This document shows, piece by piece, positions 35,443-42,954 of a stretch of 64,000 bases of DNA. The notes below the pieces were generated by a model. It worked only from the letters and a program-made list of their open reading frames with translations. It made no database searches and was not told the DNA's origin. This DNA comes from Alkalibacillus aidingensis (GTDB lineage Bacteria > Bacillota > Bacilli > Bacillales > Alkalibacillaceae), in contig NZ_JABXWU010000002.1 of assembly GCF_014595945.1 (NCBI RefSeq), forward strand, positions 310,001-374,000, read 5' to 3'. The position numbers were made by a program, and so were the translations under genes. Position 1 is the first letter of the stretch. Every line of letters starts with the position of its first letter.

Positions 35443-35506
35443 TGTGAAACCTAAAATTGTCCCCTAATTTTGTTTTTCTATATAATAAATCACGCACAAC
35501 TAACAT
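35438..35506 (-). CDS. candidate 22-residue leader peptide
   Basis: ATG at 35506 follows GAGGTAAAGGTG. The frame encodes MLVVRDLLYRKTKLGD followed by six residues (NFRFHT), and its stop codon lies inside the terminator stem. It is arranged like a leader peptide whose translation could influence hairpin formation. There is no run of a single amino acid that would indicate classical amino-acid attenuation. It could also be an independent small peptide. Confidence 0.45.
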   Translation of the reverse strand: MLVVRDLLYRKTKLGDNFRFHT

Positions 35507-35588
35507 AAACACCTTTACCTCATTTATCCATTTTTATTATAAGGTTTCCTTGGAAAATATGCAACAAAATCTGATACTTTTTTACTAA

Positions 35589-35617
35589 ATATTCAAATTA
35601 GTTTGTCATTCGGTCAA
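35589..35617 (-). promoter_or_regulatory. sigma-A-type promoter
   Basis: Minus-strand TTGACC (35617-35612) and GAATAT (35594-35589) are separated by exactly 17 bp. Transcription would begin near 35582, about 75 nt before the leader peptide and 180 nt before the terminator end. The rest of 35618-35863 is AT-rich with no gene visible. Confidence 0.6.
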
Positions 35618-35878
35618 AAAAATTACTTTTCGACAAAAATATATTCAAATAATCACAGTATCAAGCAAGTTTTAAATAAACCTATCACAGTCCAACCATA
35701 GTTATAAAGTTACAACAACTTACTAACAAGAAATCGCAATACTAAAACTTTATACTCACAACCCTTCCAATTAAACTTTTTTTCACAGAATGACTCCCAA
35801 CCTGACAGCTGGCAATTTGAATTTACTCCATTTTCATTTAAAATTAAATTATTAAAATATCAGATGGGAGTTCATGAC

Positions 35879-36607
35879 ATGTTACAAATAACGCCTACAC
35901 CAAATTATTCGGGTTTAGAGATTGCTGGTGACTATTATGATTTGGAGCAATTGTATGAAGCGCTTCACCAAGTCGTTGGTAATGAAGATGAGCATCTTGA
36001 ATTATATCAAGCACGAATGCGTGTGTTAGGTCTTTGTTATGACATTAGGCATGCGTTTATGGGGAACAGAGAGTATACATTTGTGGACAATGGGCTTAAC
36101 GAAGATGCGATGGAGTGGCTAGGCCTTGACGATGCGAAGGGAAATCTCTATTTAACTTTTCCAATCTATTACCCTGAGATTCTAATGATCGTGATGGCTC
36201 TTAATGACTTTATGGACAGGTATGAGTCTCAGAACGCGGTGCTCAAGCAATGGGATTTAACCGTTCAAACCGTCAGAAAGTTTCAAGCAGCCGTCATCCA
36301 ATCCCTACAAGAAACACTTAAGCCACAAACATTTAAAATGATGCTTAACCATATGAGCAAACATTCAGTACGCTTCGATCATTATTATACCCAATATATA
36401 GATGAACTGAATATCCGTTTTTTAAATTGGGACAAAGATCAGCGCTTGAAAAACATCTCCATCATGGCCAAACGAATCGCCGAGCAAGGGAAGGAATATC
36501 AAAAAGCTAAACAGCAAATATTAGAAGCTGCACAAGAAAGTAACTGTCACCCTAGTGAAATTCGCTACAATGAGGAGTATCCAGATTTTGATGAGATTGA
36601 TTGGTGA
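35879..36607 (+). CDS. conserved hypothetical protein (DUF6904-like)
   Basis: A 242-residue soluble protein starting MLQITPTPNYSGLEIAGDYYD, with LYEALHQVVGNEDEH, LGLCYDIRHAFMG and EYTFVDNGL. This arrangement resembles an uncharacterised Bacillaceae family that I recall as DUF6904. I choose ATG 35879 because GGGAG lies 7 nt upstream; ATG 35864 has no site. The second half is helical and charged. Function unknown; no membrane segment. Confidence 0.7.
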   Translation: MLQITPTPNYSGLEIAGDYYDLEQLYEALHQVVGNEDEHLELYQARMRVLGLCYDIRHAFMGNREYTFVDNGLNEDAMEWLGLDDAKGNLYLTFPIYYPEILMIVMALNDFMDRYESQNAVLKQWDLTVQTVRKFQAAVIQSLQETLKPQTFKMMLNHMSKHSVRFDHYYTQYIDELNIRFLNWDKDQRLKNISIMAKRIAEQGKEYQKAKQQILEAAQESNCHPSEIRYNEEYPDFDEIDW

Positions 36608-36775
36608 GGTTAGTTGATTGGTTAACAACCTAATAGTAAAGTATTGGAAGAGAAATCAAACTTGATAATATACATTGATAGGCTATACCTATTCACTTCT
36701 TATCTCAATTCACAAATCGACATACTAGGACAAGCCTCCAAGTTCATAGGTTATTAGTGAAAGGACTGACTACCT

Positions 36776-37558
36776 ATGACGAACAACCATGAATTGATCA
36801 GGAATCTAGGTATATTTATTAATGTGGAAATGATGGTACCATTTGTCGAGGACTTATCGATCTCGAAGTCAAAACTAGAAGCTGAAGAATGGAAGGTTGC
36901 TCATGAACAATCAGCCTCAATACTACCTGAAGTCGTGTTCAAACCTGAAACCGGACGTTATCAAGTGATTGGTGAGTACACAACCTTCTATGCCTATCAG
37001 AAAGTACATAAGCCTAATATTCTTGTGAAATGCAAAGCTTACCGATCTCTTTCCGATGGTCAGAAATATTTACAGACGTTGAAGTGGATGATAAGAGATT
37101 CAATTACTGATTGGTATGATCGGAACAAGCTTATCAACACTCTAATATCAGATTATGGGTACACCATTACATACATAGCGAATCAAATCAACAAAACAGC
37201 ACAGTACATTCAATACTATCTGGATCCACCAGAACATGTAAGAGAAGAAGCAAATCGTCAAAGGAAGGAACCAATCATAAATAGAATAAGAGAAGCACCT
37301 TTTAAGCATGAGCATAATAAAGAATACTTATATAAACTGGTCCTGTACTCTAATAAAAATATAAATCAATATCATATAAAATATTACATTGCATGGATCA
37401 GAGGAAACGGCATCAAGTTTGAAGAACGCAACCTAACGATCGAACAAGAACACCAGCTAATCGACATGGCGATCAACTTGAAAGAAGATTTTCTCGAACA
37501 AGTTCGACGGGAAATTAATAAAATGAGAGTTCGTAACAGAGGTCGTCCCATATTTTAG
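36776..37558 (+). CDS. ParB/Srx-fold-like hypothetical protein
   Basis: A 260-residue protein. Residues 25-95 (VEDLSISKSKLEAEEW, then a stretch with YQVIGEYTTFYAYQK) match the general layout of the ParB N-terminal fold, where the core box is G-E-x-R-x-x-A. Residues 120-160 (LISDYGYTITYIANQINK) look like the HTH that follows in ParB proteins. The C-terminus is basic (NKMRVRNRGRPIF). There is no ParA partner nearby. A DNA-binding role is inferred. It is monocistronic, and the ribosome binding site AAAGGA is weak. Confidence 0.55.
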   Translation: MTNNHELIRNLGIFINVEMMVPFVEDLSISKSKLEAEEWKVAHEQSASILPEVVFKPETGRYQVIGEYTTFYAYQKVHKPNILVKCKAYRSLSDGQKYLQTLKWMIRDSITDWYDRNKLINTLISDYGYTITYIANQINKTAQYIQYYLDPPEHVREEANRQRKEPIINRIREAPFKHEHNKEYLYKLVLYSNKNINQYHIKYYIAWIRGNGIKFEERNLTIEQEHQLIDMAINLKEDFLEQVRREINKMRVRNRGRPIF

Positions 37559-37663
37559 ATCCCTTCACTCGGTAAAAACTTCGCCTTTCCTTCAAATCCC
37601 TAGCGTCAAATCATCATTGATAAATCTTTTAACCGGTGCAACAACCGTACAATAATTAACAAA

Positions 37664-37712
37664 AACAAAAAGCTGATCTAGTAGAGTCTCACTACTCTAA
37701 TAGATCAGCTTG
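37664..37712 (-). terminator. terminator of the ParB-like nuclease-fold gene
   Basis: AAGCTGATCTA and TAGATCAGCTT form an 11-bp perfect outer stem with inner TAGAGT/ACTCTA pairing. On the minus strand it is followed by TTTTGTTTTTG, appropriate for the gene ending at 37770. Confidence 0.85.
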
Positions 37713-37769
37713 TCTATTTAAATTAATGTAGAATGGTCATGGATATCTCAATCAAATGGATCAAAATTT

Positions 37770-38195
37770 CTAAACTAACTTAGAATTCCAATAATCCACA
37801 AATGCCCTATACCCCATGTGATCTATAAAAAACGGAACTAGCTGCTCGCCATTCAGCTTGTATGAATCGACAAATTGAACGCCTTCCCGGTAAGCCTTTT
37901 CCATTCGGTGGTTGCCATCAATAATTGAATAATGACCAGGTCTAATTTCTACTTGAATAACTGGATTTGTTAAGTCAACGTTTGGAAGGTGCTCTTCATT
38001 TATAGAAGGGTGGGGATGAGCGTTGAACCAGTCTTTCACATCAATCCGTTCACTCTTAACAGAAAGCGTACCAGAATGAATCTGCTCTATCATACGCGAG
38101 ATATTAAAATTAAATATACCATTAGCAAAAACCTCATCGTCCTGATGACATGGGAGAGGTATGTAATTTTCGTTTAAAATTAGCTTTCTATTCAT
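37770..38195 (-). CDS. ParB N-terminal-like domain protein
   Basis: A 141-residue protein from ATG 38195; an ATG at 38216 is possible but overlaps the best AAAGGGG site. The stretch VIQVEIRPGHYSIIDGNHRMEKAYREG contains the D-G-N-H-R box typical of stand-alone ParB/Srx-fold proteins, where sulfiredoxin-like or CTPase/nuclease activities are known. The end, FVDYWNSKLV, is common in this small family. No partner gene is evident. The biochemical role is unknown. Confidence 0.65.
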   Translation of the reverse strand: MNRKLILNENYIPLPCHQDDEVFANGIFNFNISRMIEQIHSGTLSVKSERIDVKDWFNAHPHPSINEEHLPNVDLTNPVIQVEIRPGHYSIIDGNHRMEKAYREGVQFVDSYKLNGEQLVPFFIDHMGYRAFVDYWNSKLV

Positions 38196-38312
38196 ATTCA
38201 CAGCTACCCCTTTCATTAAAACAGACACGATCTAAGAAAGCGTCATTAATTGGATAAAAATCAATTTCCACTCATAAGATAACAGTACCTAAGTGAAAGT
38301 TGGGGTGTAACG

Positions 38313-38486
38313 ATGGTTAATAATAAAAAGAAATATATAGAAAATCGATACCTTAATCAAAAACAATCCGAACACGGTATGAGATTCTTTAACGGATTTC
38401 ACTTTCAACAAAAAGAAAGGATAGCTTGCCCTTTCTCTTCGTTCTATCCAGACCCACAAGACATCAAAAAAAGCTCCGATGATTAA
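38313..38486 (+). CDS. small hypothetical protein, 57 residues
   Basis: ATG at 38313 is preceded by GGGGTG with 5-nt spacing. The product is basic and aromatic-rich, starting MVNNKKKYIENRY, with GMRFFNGFHFQQKERIACPF in the middle and a single Cys. It ends 4 bp before the stop codon of the convergent small gene at 38491. No homologue is recalled. The good site and uninterrupted frame make it a plausible gene. Confidence 0.5.
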   Translation: MVNNKKKYIENRYLNQKQSEHGMRFFNGFHFQQKERIACPFSSFYPDPQDIKKSSDD

Positions 38487-38490
38487 TCAA

Positions 38491-38664
38491 TCAACGGAAC
38501 TTCTTCTTATATCTAAGATTATATAATTCATTGATGGACCTAGCTCGTCCACTTTGTTGTTCGGACTGTTTGTTTATTCCGTATTTTTGTGATATTCGTT
38601 CCTTGGGAGACAATTTCTTCTGTTGATCTACATGGATAGGTTTTTCTTGTTCATCCACTTTCAT
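38491..38664 (-). CDS. small hypothetical protein, 57 residues, convergent partner
   Basis: ATG at 38664 follows GGAGGGG with a 5-nt spacer, one of the best sites in the window. The product is hydrophilic and basic: MKVDEQEKPIHVDQQKK, SPKERISQKYGINKQSEQQ and a C-terminal RYKKKFR. It is probably intrinsically disordered or helical. It is convergent with the 38313 gene, and the stop codons are only 4 bp apart. Confidence 0.55.
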   Translation of the reverse strand: MKVDEQEKPIHVDQQKKLSPKERISQKYGINKQSEQQSGRARSINELYNLRYKKKFR

Positions 38665-38719
38665 AGAAACCCCTCCTTCAATTTATATTATACCATAATA
38701 TTCCTTATGCACAAAGTGC

Positions 38720-39553
38720 TTAGCCCTCACTACCTGAATCCAGGATGTTGTTATCTTTTAATAATTGTAACATAACGATAGCATCATGTAATATCATTGT
38801 ATAACCAAGAATGCTCTCAAATGTCTCCTGATCATAGATATCAAATGGATGATTATACTCTCTACGTACGATCATAACAGCTTCATCTGTTGTGCTTGCT
38901 GAGACAATTCCTAATAGAACATTCTCGCCCCTTATTAACCTATTGGTATACGCGGTGTTGGACTTTATAACATGTTGTTGCTTAATTGATTTATATATTT
39001 TCTTCTCTTCTCTCCCTCTTAGCTCTGAAGCTACAACTACATCAATTGTTAGGGCTAACCCATCACCATATTGTAGAACATAATCTTTATAGCTACTGGT
39101 AAGGAACTGCAACACTTCAACTAAATCAGTAAAGTTATTAGCCATTAAATACCTGACATTCTCTACATGATTATGTAGCATTGTCGATGAATAAAGGAAT
39201 TGGTTAGCTACCTCTTTTCCTTTTGTTGTATATGAATTAAACTCCATTTCCATTTTGAAAAGTTTAATTCGTTTAATAGGAATCATAATGATTAGGTTAG
39301 CGAATAAAACCCCAAATCCCAAAACGAGAAGTGTAGTTAGCATACCAATAAAAATTGGCCTTGCGAAATGTTCAGTGATCGTAGAAGGATTTTCGAACAT
39401 TGGATTATTCTTGTAAACACAATACATATAAAACCCTAATCCAATAGCAATTGGTATAGTTACTATCATTAATATAAAATAAACCTCTTGTCTTATTTCA
39501 TCCATCCTATCGATTATACGATTTACAAATTGAAAGAATCTACTTTTATTCAT
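38720..39553 (-). CDS. hypothetical membrane protein with soluble C-terminal sensor-like domain
   Basis: A 277-residue protein with two TM helices at about residues 22-45 (VYFILMIVTIPIAIGLGFYM) and 70-92 (GMLTTLLVLGFGVLFANLII). A cytoplasmic C-terminal domain of about 180 residues follows. Its end alternates strands and helices (ENVLLGIVSASTTDEAVMIV, then a closing helix) in a way that resembles a GAF domain, but I cannot assign it firmly. Ribosome binding site AGGAAAG. No effector domain is fused. Confidence 0.6.
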   Translation of the reverse strand: MNKSRFFQFVNRIIDRMDEIRQEVYFILMIVTIPIAIGLGFYMYCVYKNNPMFENPSTITEHFARPIFIGMLTTLLVLGFGVLFANLIIMIPIKRIKLFKMEMEFNSYTTKGKEVANQFLYSSTMLHNHVENVRYLMANNFTDLVEVLQFLTSSYKDYVLQYGDGLALTIDVVVASELRGREEKKIYKSIKQQHVIKSNTAYTNRLIRGENVLLGIVSASTTDEAVMIVRREYNHPFDIYDQETFESILGYTMILHDAIVMLQLLKDNNILDSGSEG

Positions 39554-39753
39554 TTATACCAAAACTTTCCTACGTATTTTATTATCTTATTCGACACTAA
39601 AATACAAAATTCCTCCAACAGTGCTGTAAATTCTTAATATACTTATTATGTTGAGTTTAGATATTACTTAACCAACTAATCAGACCTACCACCCCCCACA
39701 AAACCCCGTCCCCCAAAAGAAAACGCTTACTTAAACTTTTTTCAGAAAAAACA

Positions 39754-39782
39754 TTGTATTCAGTTAATCGCTATGCTAAGAT
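39754..39782 (+). promoter_or_regulatory. sigma-A-type promoter for the TetR-permease operon
   Basis: TTGTAT at 39754-39759 and TAAGAT at 39777-39782 are separated by 17 bp. Transcription would start near 39789 and give a leader of about 130 nt that contains a GGTAAAAT/ATTTTACC hairpin (39853-39880) and the TetR-type palindrome. The rest of 39554-39917 contains no gene. Confidence 0.55.
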
Positions 39783-39877
39783 AGCCTTTAAATTTAATTT
39801 CAAAAGTACCTAAATATTCAGAATTAAAGGTGGTGGTTATAAAAAGACATGGGGTAAAATCTTTTTTTATCTATTTT

Positions 39878-39899
39878 ACCTAACGAATATTAGTTAGGT
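39878..39899. promoter_or_regulatory. TetR-type operator palindrome
   Basis: The 22-bp sequence ACCTAACGAAT followed by ATTAGTTAGGT is a palindrome with 10 of 11 positions matched. It lies 18 bp before the start codon of the TetR-family gene, the typical location of an autoregulatory operator. Confidence 0.7.
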
Positions 39900-39917
39900 G
39901 TTTGACGGGGAGGGGCT

Positions 39918-40493
39918 ATGTCAACGAAAGAGAAGATTAAGTTAGCTGCTACTAAGTTATTTGCTGAACAAGGCTTTTTAGGGATGACGATGAAGGAAAT
40001 TGCGAATGAGGTTGGGATTAAACCGCCTTCTGTCTATGCTTTCTTTAAAGGGAAAGAAGATTTGTTTGTCGCGATTTACCATGATTTGTTAGATGGCCAT
40101 CTATCGGTGGTTGAGTCACAAGTCAATCATGATCTACCAGCTAAAGATCAGTTATACAATATCTTGAAATCTACCATTGAATTTCAATATAAAGAGGATT
40201 TGAAGTCTAAGTTTTTAATTCGGCTGATGATTTTCCCACCAGATTTTCTTGAAGAAGATATTCGAGAAAGATTTGCTGAAATGGAACAAGGTGAGTTTAA
40301 TGTACTCTACCAAATTTTCCACCATGGGATAAATGCCGATGAGATTGTGGATCAGGATCCTAGGCAATTGGCTACGACGTTTCAAGGGTTGATGGATGGG
40401 CTGTTTTGGGAGATGCAAAGGTATAGTTTTGATGAGATGAATCAACGAATGGATCTTATGTTTAATTTATTTTGGAATGGTATTAAAAGTTAG
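39918..40493 (+). CDS. TetR/AcrR-family transcriptional regulator
   Basis: A 191-residue regulator. The N-terminal HTH is textbook: EKIKLAATKLFAEQGFLGMT, MKEIANEVGIKPPSVYAFFK and GKEDLFVAIYHDLL. The C-terminal ligand domain is helical, with FQGLMDGLFWEMQRYSF near its end. Ribosome binding site GGGGAGGGG. It heads a plus-strand operon with a permease, a DUF917 protein and a hydantoinase, and a palindromic operator lies immediately upstream. It probably represses its own operon and responds to the transported compound or a breakdown product. Confidence 0.92.
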   Translation: MSTKEKIKLAATKLFAEQGFLGMTMKEIANEVGIKPPSVYAFFKGKEDLFVAIYHDLLDGHLSVVESQVNHDLPAKDQLYNILKSTIEFQYKEDLKSKFLIRLMIFPPDFLEEDIRERFAEMEQGEFNVLYQIFHHGINADEIVDQDPRQLATTFQGLMDGLFWEMQRYSFDEMNQRMDLMFNLFWNGIKS

Positions 40494-40544
40494 CGTGATT
40501 TTAGAGAGTTATTGAAAAAAATTAGCGTGATCGGGGGATTTAAA

Positions 40545-41849
40545 ATGGCTGAGAAAAAATTAGTTAAAGATTATGAACGAGAACCCGTGCCTGAACATAA
40601 ACGTAAGGGCTGGGTCAAGTTATCTATTGTATGGTTAGGGGGAATCGTTGCTTTATCGGCGATTGTTCTTGGAGGAACACTAGCGGGTGGCTTAACGATG
40701 TCACAGGCAATCATTGCAACATTGATCGGAACTTTCCTTTTAGCATGTTTGAGTGCTTTGTGTAGTGTTGTCGGGGCGAAAACCAACCTGCCGACTGCTT
40801 TGGTTTCCACTTTTGCACTGGGTCGGTACGGGGCGTATGCGGTGTCGATCGTGATTGCCTTATCCTTATTTGGTTGGTTTGGCGTTCAGTTAGACCTTTT
40901 CGGTGCGAGTTTAGCGAACGTGATTCAGAACACATTCGGGATTGACGTACCACCTAAATTGCTAGTGGTCATCGGTGGAATTTTGATGACGACAACGGCT
41001 GTAATTGGTTATAAAGCGATTGAGAAGTTAAGTTTATTAGCGGTTCCGCTTCTTGCGATTTTAATTGTCGCTTCTTTAATTCGTGTAGGAGGCAGTTCAG
41101 AAGCTAATTCTGTTAGTGGGAATTTATTCGGTGATCCGTTATCCGTTGGGGTATCCGTTTCATTGATCATCGGTTCTCTAGCTGTCGGGGCGATTATCGG
41201 GCCTGATATTTCCCGTTATGCCAAATCGACTAAAGATGCGGTGATTTCTTCATTTGTCGGTTACTTTGCTGGGTTTAGTTTAGTGTTAGTTGCTTCTGCT
41301 GTTTTAGCTAAATTCACCACAGAAACAGACATCGTAGCGATCATGCTTGGTTTAGGTTGGGGTACAGGTGCTTTATTGGTATTGATTTTAGCTCAGTGGA
41401 CAACGAATGATAATAACTTATATTCATCGGCTCTTGGTTTCTCGGCTATTTTCAAGAATACACCGAAATACGTCTTAACCATTATCGCTGGGACGATTGG
41501 AACGTTAATGGCTGTTGGTGGCATTTATGATAATTTTATTCCTTTCTTAAATTTCCTAAGTATTTTAATTCCACCGATTGGCGGGATCTACGTCGCGGAT
41601 TACTTAGTAAATAAGTCAAAATATAGCTTTGATAACTTAGATCAAATGGTTAATGTGAATGTCCCGAGTGTTGTCGTTTGGGTCGCAGCTGCATTAGTGG
41701 CATTTATGACCACACCTCAACCAGATGGCTTTGGATGGTTCACCATTACAGGTGCTTCTGGTTTTGATGCATTCTTAGTCGCATTTGCACTACAAACAGT
41801 TGTCGCGAAAGTGTTATTAGTTAAAACACCGAATGCAGTAACCAACTAA
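40545..41849 (+). CDS. NCS1-family cytosine/purine permease (CodB-like)
   Basis: About 434 residues and 12 TM helices. It begins with a polar tail (DYEREPVPEHKRKGW), then GGIVALSAIVLGGTLAGGLTMSQ, typical of the CodB branch of nucleobase:cation symporters. IGPDISRYAKS and AQWTTNDNNLYSSALG, which hold the cation and substrate residues, are both present. I choose ATG 40545, since GGGGG lies 7 nt upstream. Context with DUF917 and hydantoinase genes suggests that the substrate is a hydantoin-like or related heterocycle rather than cytosine. Confidence 0.88.
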   Translation: MAEKKLVKDYEREPVPEHKRKGWVKLSIVWLGGIVALSAIVLGGTLAGGLTMSQAIIATLIGTFLLACLSALCSVVGAKTNLPTALVSTFALGRYGAYAVSIVIALSLFGWFGVQLDLFGASLANVIQNTFGIDVPPKLLVVIGGILMTTTAVIGYKAIEKLSLLAVPLLAILIVASLIRVGGSSEANSVSGNLFGDPLSVGVSVSLIIGSLAVGAIIGPDISRYAKSTKDAVISSFVGYFAGFSLVLVASAVLAKFTTETDIVAIMLGLGWGTGALLVLILAQWTTNDNNLYSSALGFSAIFKNTPKYVLTIIAGTIGTLMAVGGIYDNFIPFLNFLSILIPPIGGIYVADYLVNKSKYSFDNLDQMVNVNVPSVVVWVAAALVAFMTTPQPDGFGWFTITGASGFDAFLVAFALQTVVAKVLLVKTPNAVTN

Positions 41850-41862
41850 AAGGAGGATAAAC

Positions 41863-42954
41863 ATGCGTTTATTAGGAAAACAAGAAGTAGAAGATATAGC
41901 AATTGGTGCCGCCTTACTTGGAACAGGTGGAGGTGGTGATCCGTATATTGGGAAATTAATGGCGCTACAAGCTATTGAAGAACATGGACCTATTAAACTA
42001 TTAGATCCTGAAGAAGTTCCAGATGACGCGGTGATTGTCCCATCGGCTATGATGGGTGCCCCAACTGTTATGGTTGAAAAGATTCCTAGTGGTGAGGAAG
42101 CAGTAACCGCATTTCAGTCCTTAAAGGATAATCTATCAACTGAGATTTATGCGACGATGCCGATTGAAGCTGGCGGGGTCAATTCCCTTCTTCCATTTGC
42201 TTTAGCCGCGCGTCAAGGACTTCCTGTTGTAGATGCTGATGGAATGGGACGAGCATTCCCTGAGCTTCAAATGGTGACCTTCTATTTAGATGGGATGAGT
42301 GCCACACCTATGGTTTTATCAGATGAAAAAGGCAATGGAATGGTACTTAATACGATTGACAGTGTCTGGGCAGAACGACTGGCTCGTGGTGCAACGATCG
42401 AAATGGGTGGATCGGTCATGCTTGCGATTTATCCAATGAAGGGGCAGGAGATGAAACAGTCATCAATCCGAAATACATTAACTCTAGAAGAAAATATTGG
42501 ACGAAGTATTCGAGAAGCTAAAGAAAAGAACTATAACCCTGTCCACTCTGTCTTAGACATCACGAATGGTTATGAATTGTTTCAAGGGAAAGTAAAAGAT
42601 ATTAACCGTAAAACCGAAACAGGTTTTGCGAGAGGAACAGCCAAAATCGACGGCATTCATGAGTACAACGGTCGTGAACTCACACTAAGCTTTCAAAACG
42701 AGCATTTGATCGCCACTTCTGGAGACGATGTGTTGTGTGTCACGCCTGATTTAATAGCCGTGCTTGATGCTGAAACAGGTATGCCCATTACCACAGAAGG
42801 TTTACGTTATGGAGCTCGTTGTATTGTAATCGGAATGCCATGTGATGCCAAGTGGCGAACAGACAAAGGTATTGCCACTGCTGGACCTGGTTACTTTGGC
42901 TATGATGTGGAATATACACCTGTTGAAGAACTGAACCAAAAGGAGGGGAAGTAA
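41863..42954 (+). CDS. DUF917-family protein (S-methyl-thiohydantoin desulfurase-like)
   Basis: A 363-residue protein of the DUF917 family, recognised from IAIGAALLGTGGGGDPYIGK at the start, MPIEAGGVNSLLPFALAA and a C-terminal GPGYFGYDVEYTP. Members are found with hydantoinase/oxoprolinase proteins; at least one acts on a thiohydantoin propionate in ergothioneine breakdown, which gave the family its newer name. Ribosome binding site AAAGGAGG. It ends next to the TTG start of the hydantoinase gene, so the two probably form a complex or act in sequence. Confidence 0.85.
   Translation: MRLLGKQEVEDIAIGAALLGTGGGGDPYIGKLMALQAIEEHGPIKLLDPEEVPDDAVIVPSAMMGAPTVMVEKIPSGEEAVTAFQSLKDNLSTEIYATMPIEAGGVNSLLPFALAARQGLPVVDADGMGRAFPELQMVTFYLDGMSATPMVLSDEKGNGMVLNTIDSVWAERLARGATIEMGGSVMLAIYPMKGQEMKQSSIRNTLTLEENIGRSIREAKEKNYNPVHSVLDITNGYELFQGKVKDINRKTETGFARGTAKIDGIHEYNGRELTLSFQNEHLIATSGDDVLCVTPDLIAVLDAETGMPITTEGLRYGARCIVIGMPCDAKWRTDKGIATAGPGYFGYDVEYTPVEELNQKEGK

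Noticed and set aside
39718-39731. cre site near AGAAAACGCTTACT upstream of the TetR operon
   Set aside because: Both terminal positions of the consensus are wrong, so it is much weaker than the site at 46-59.
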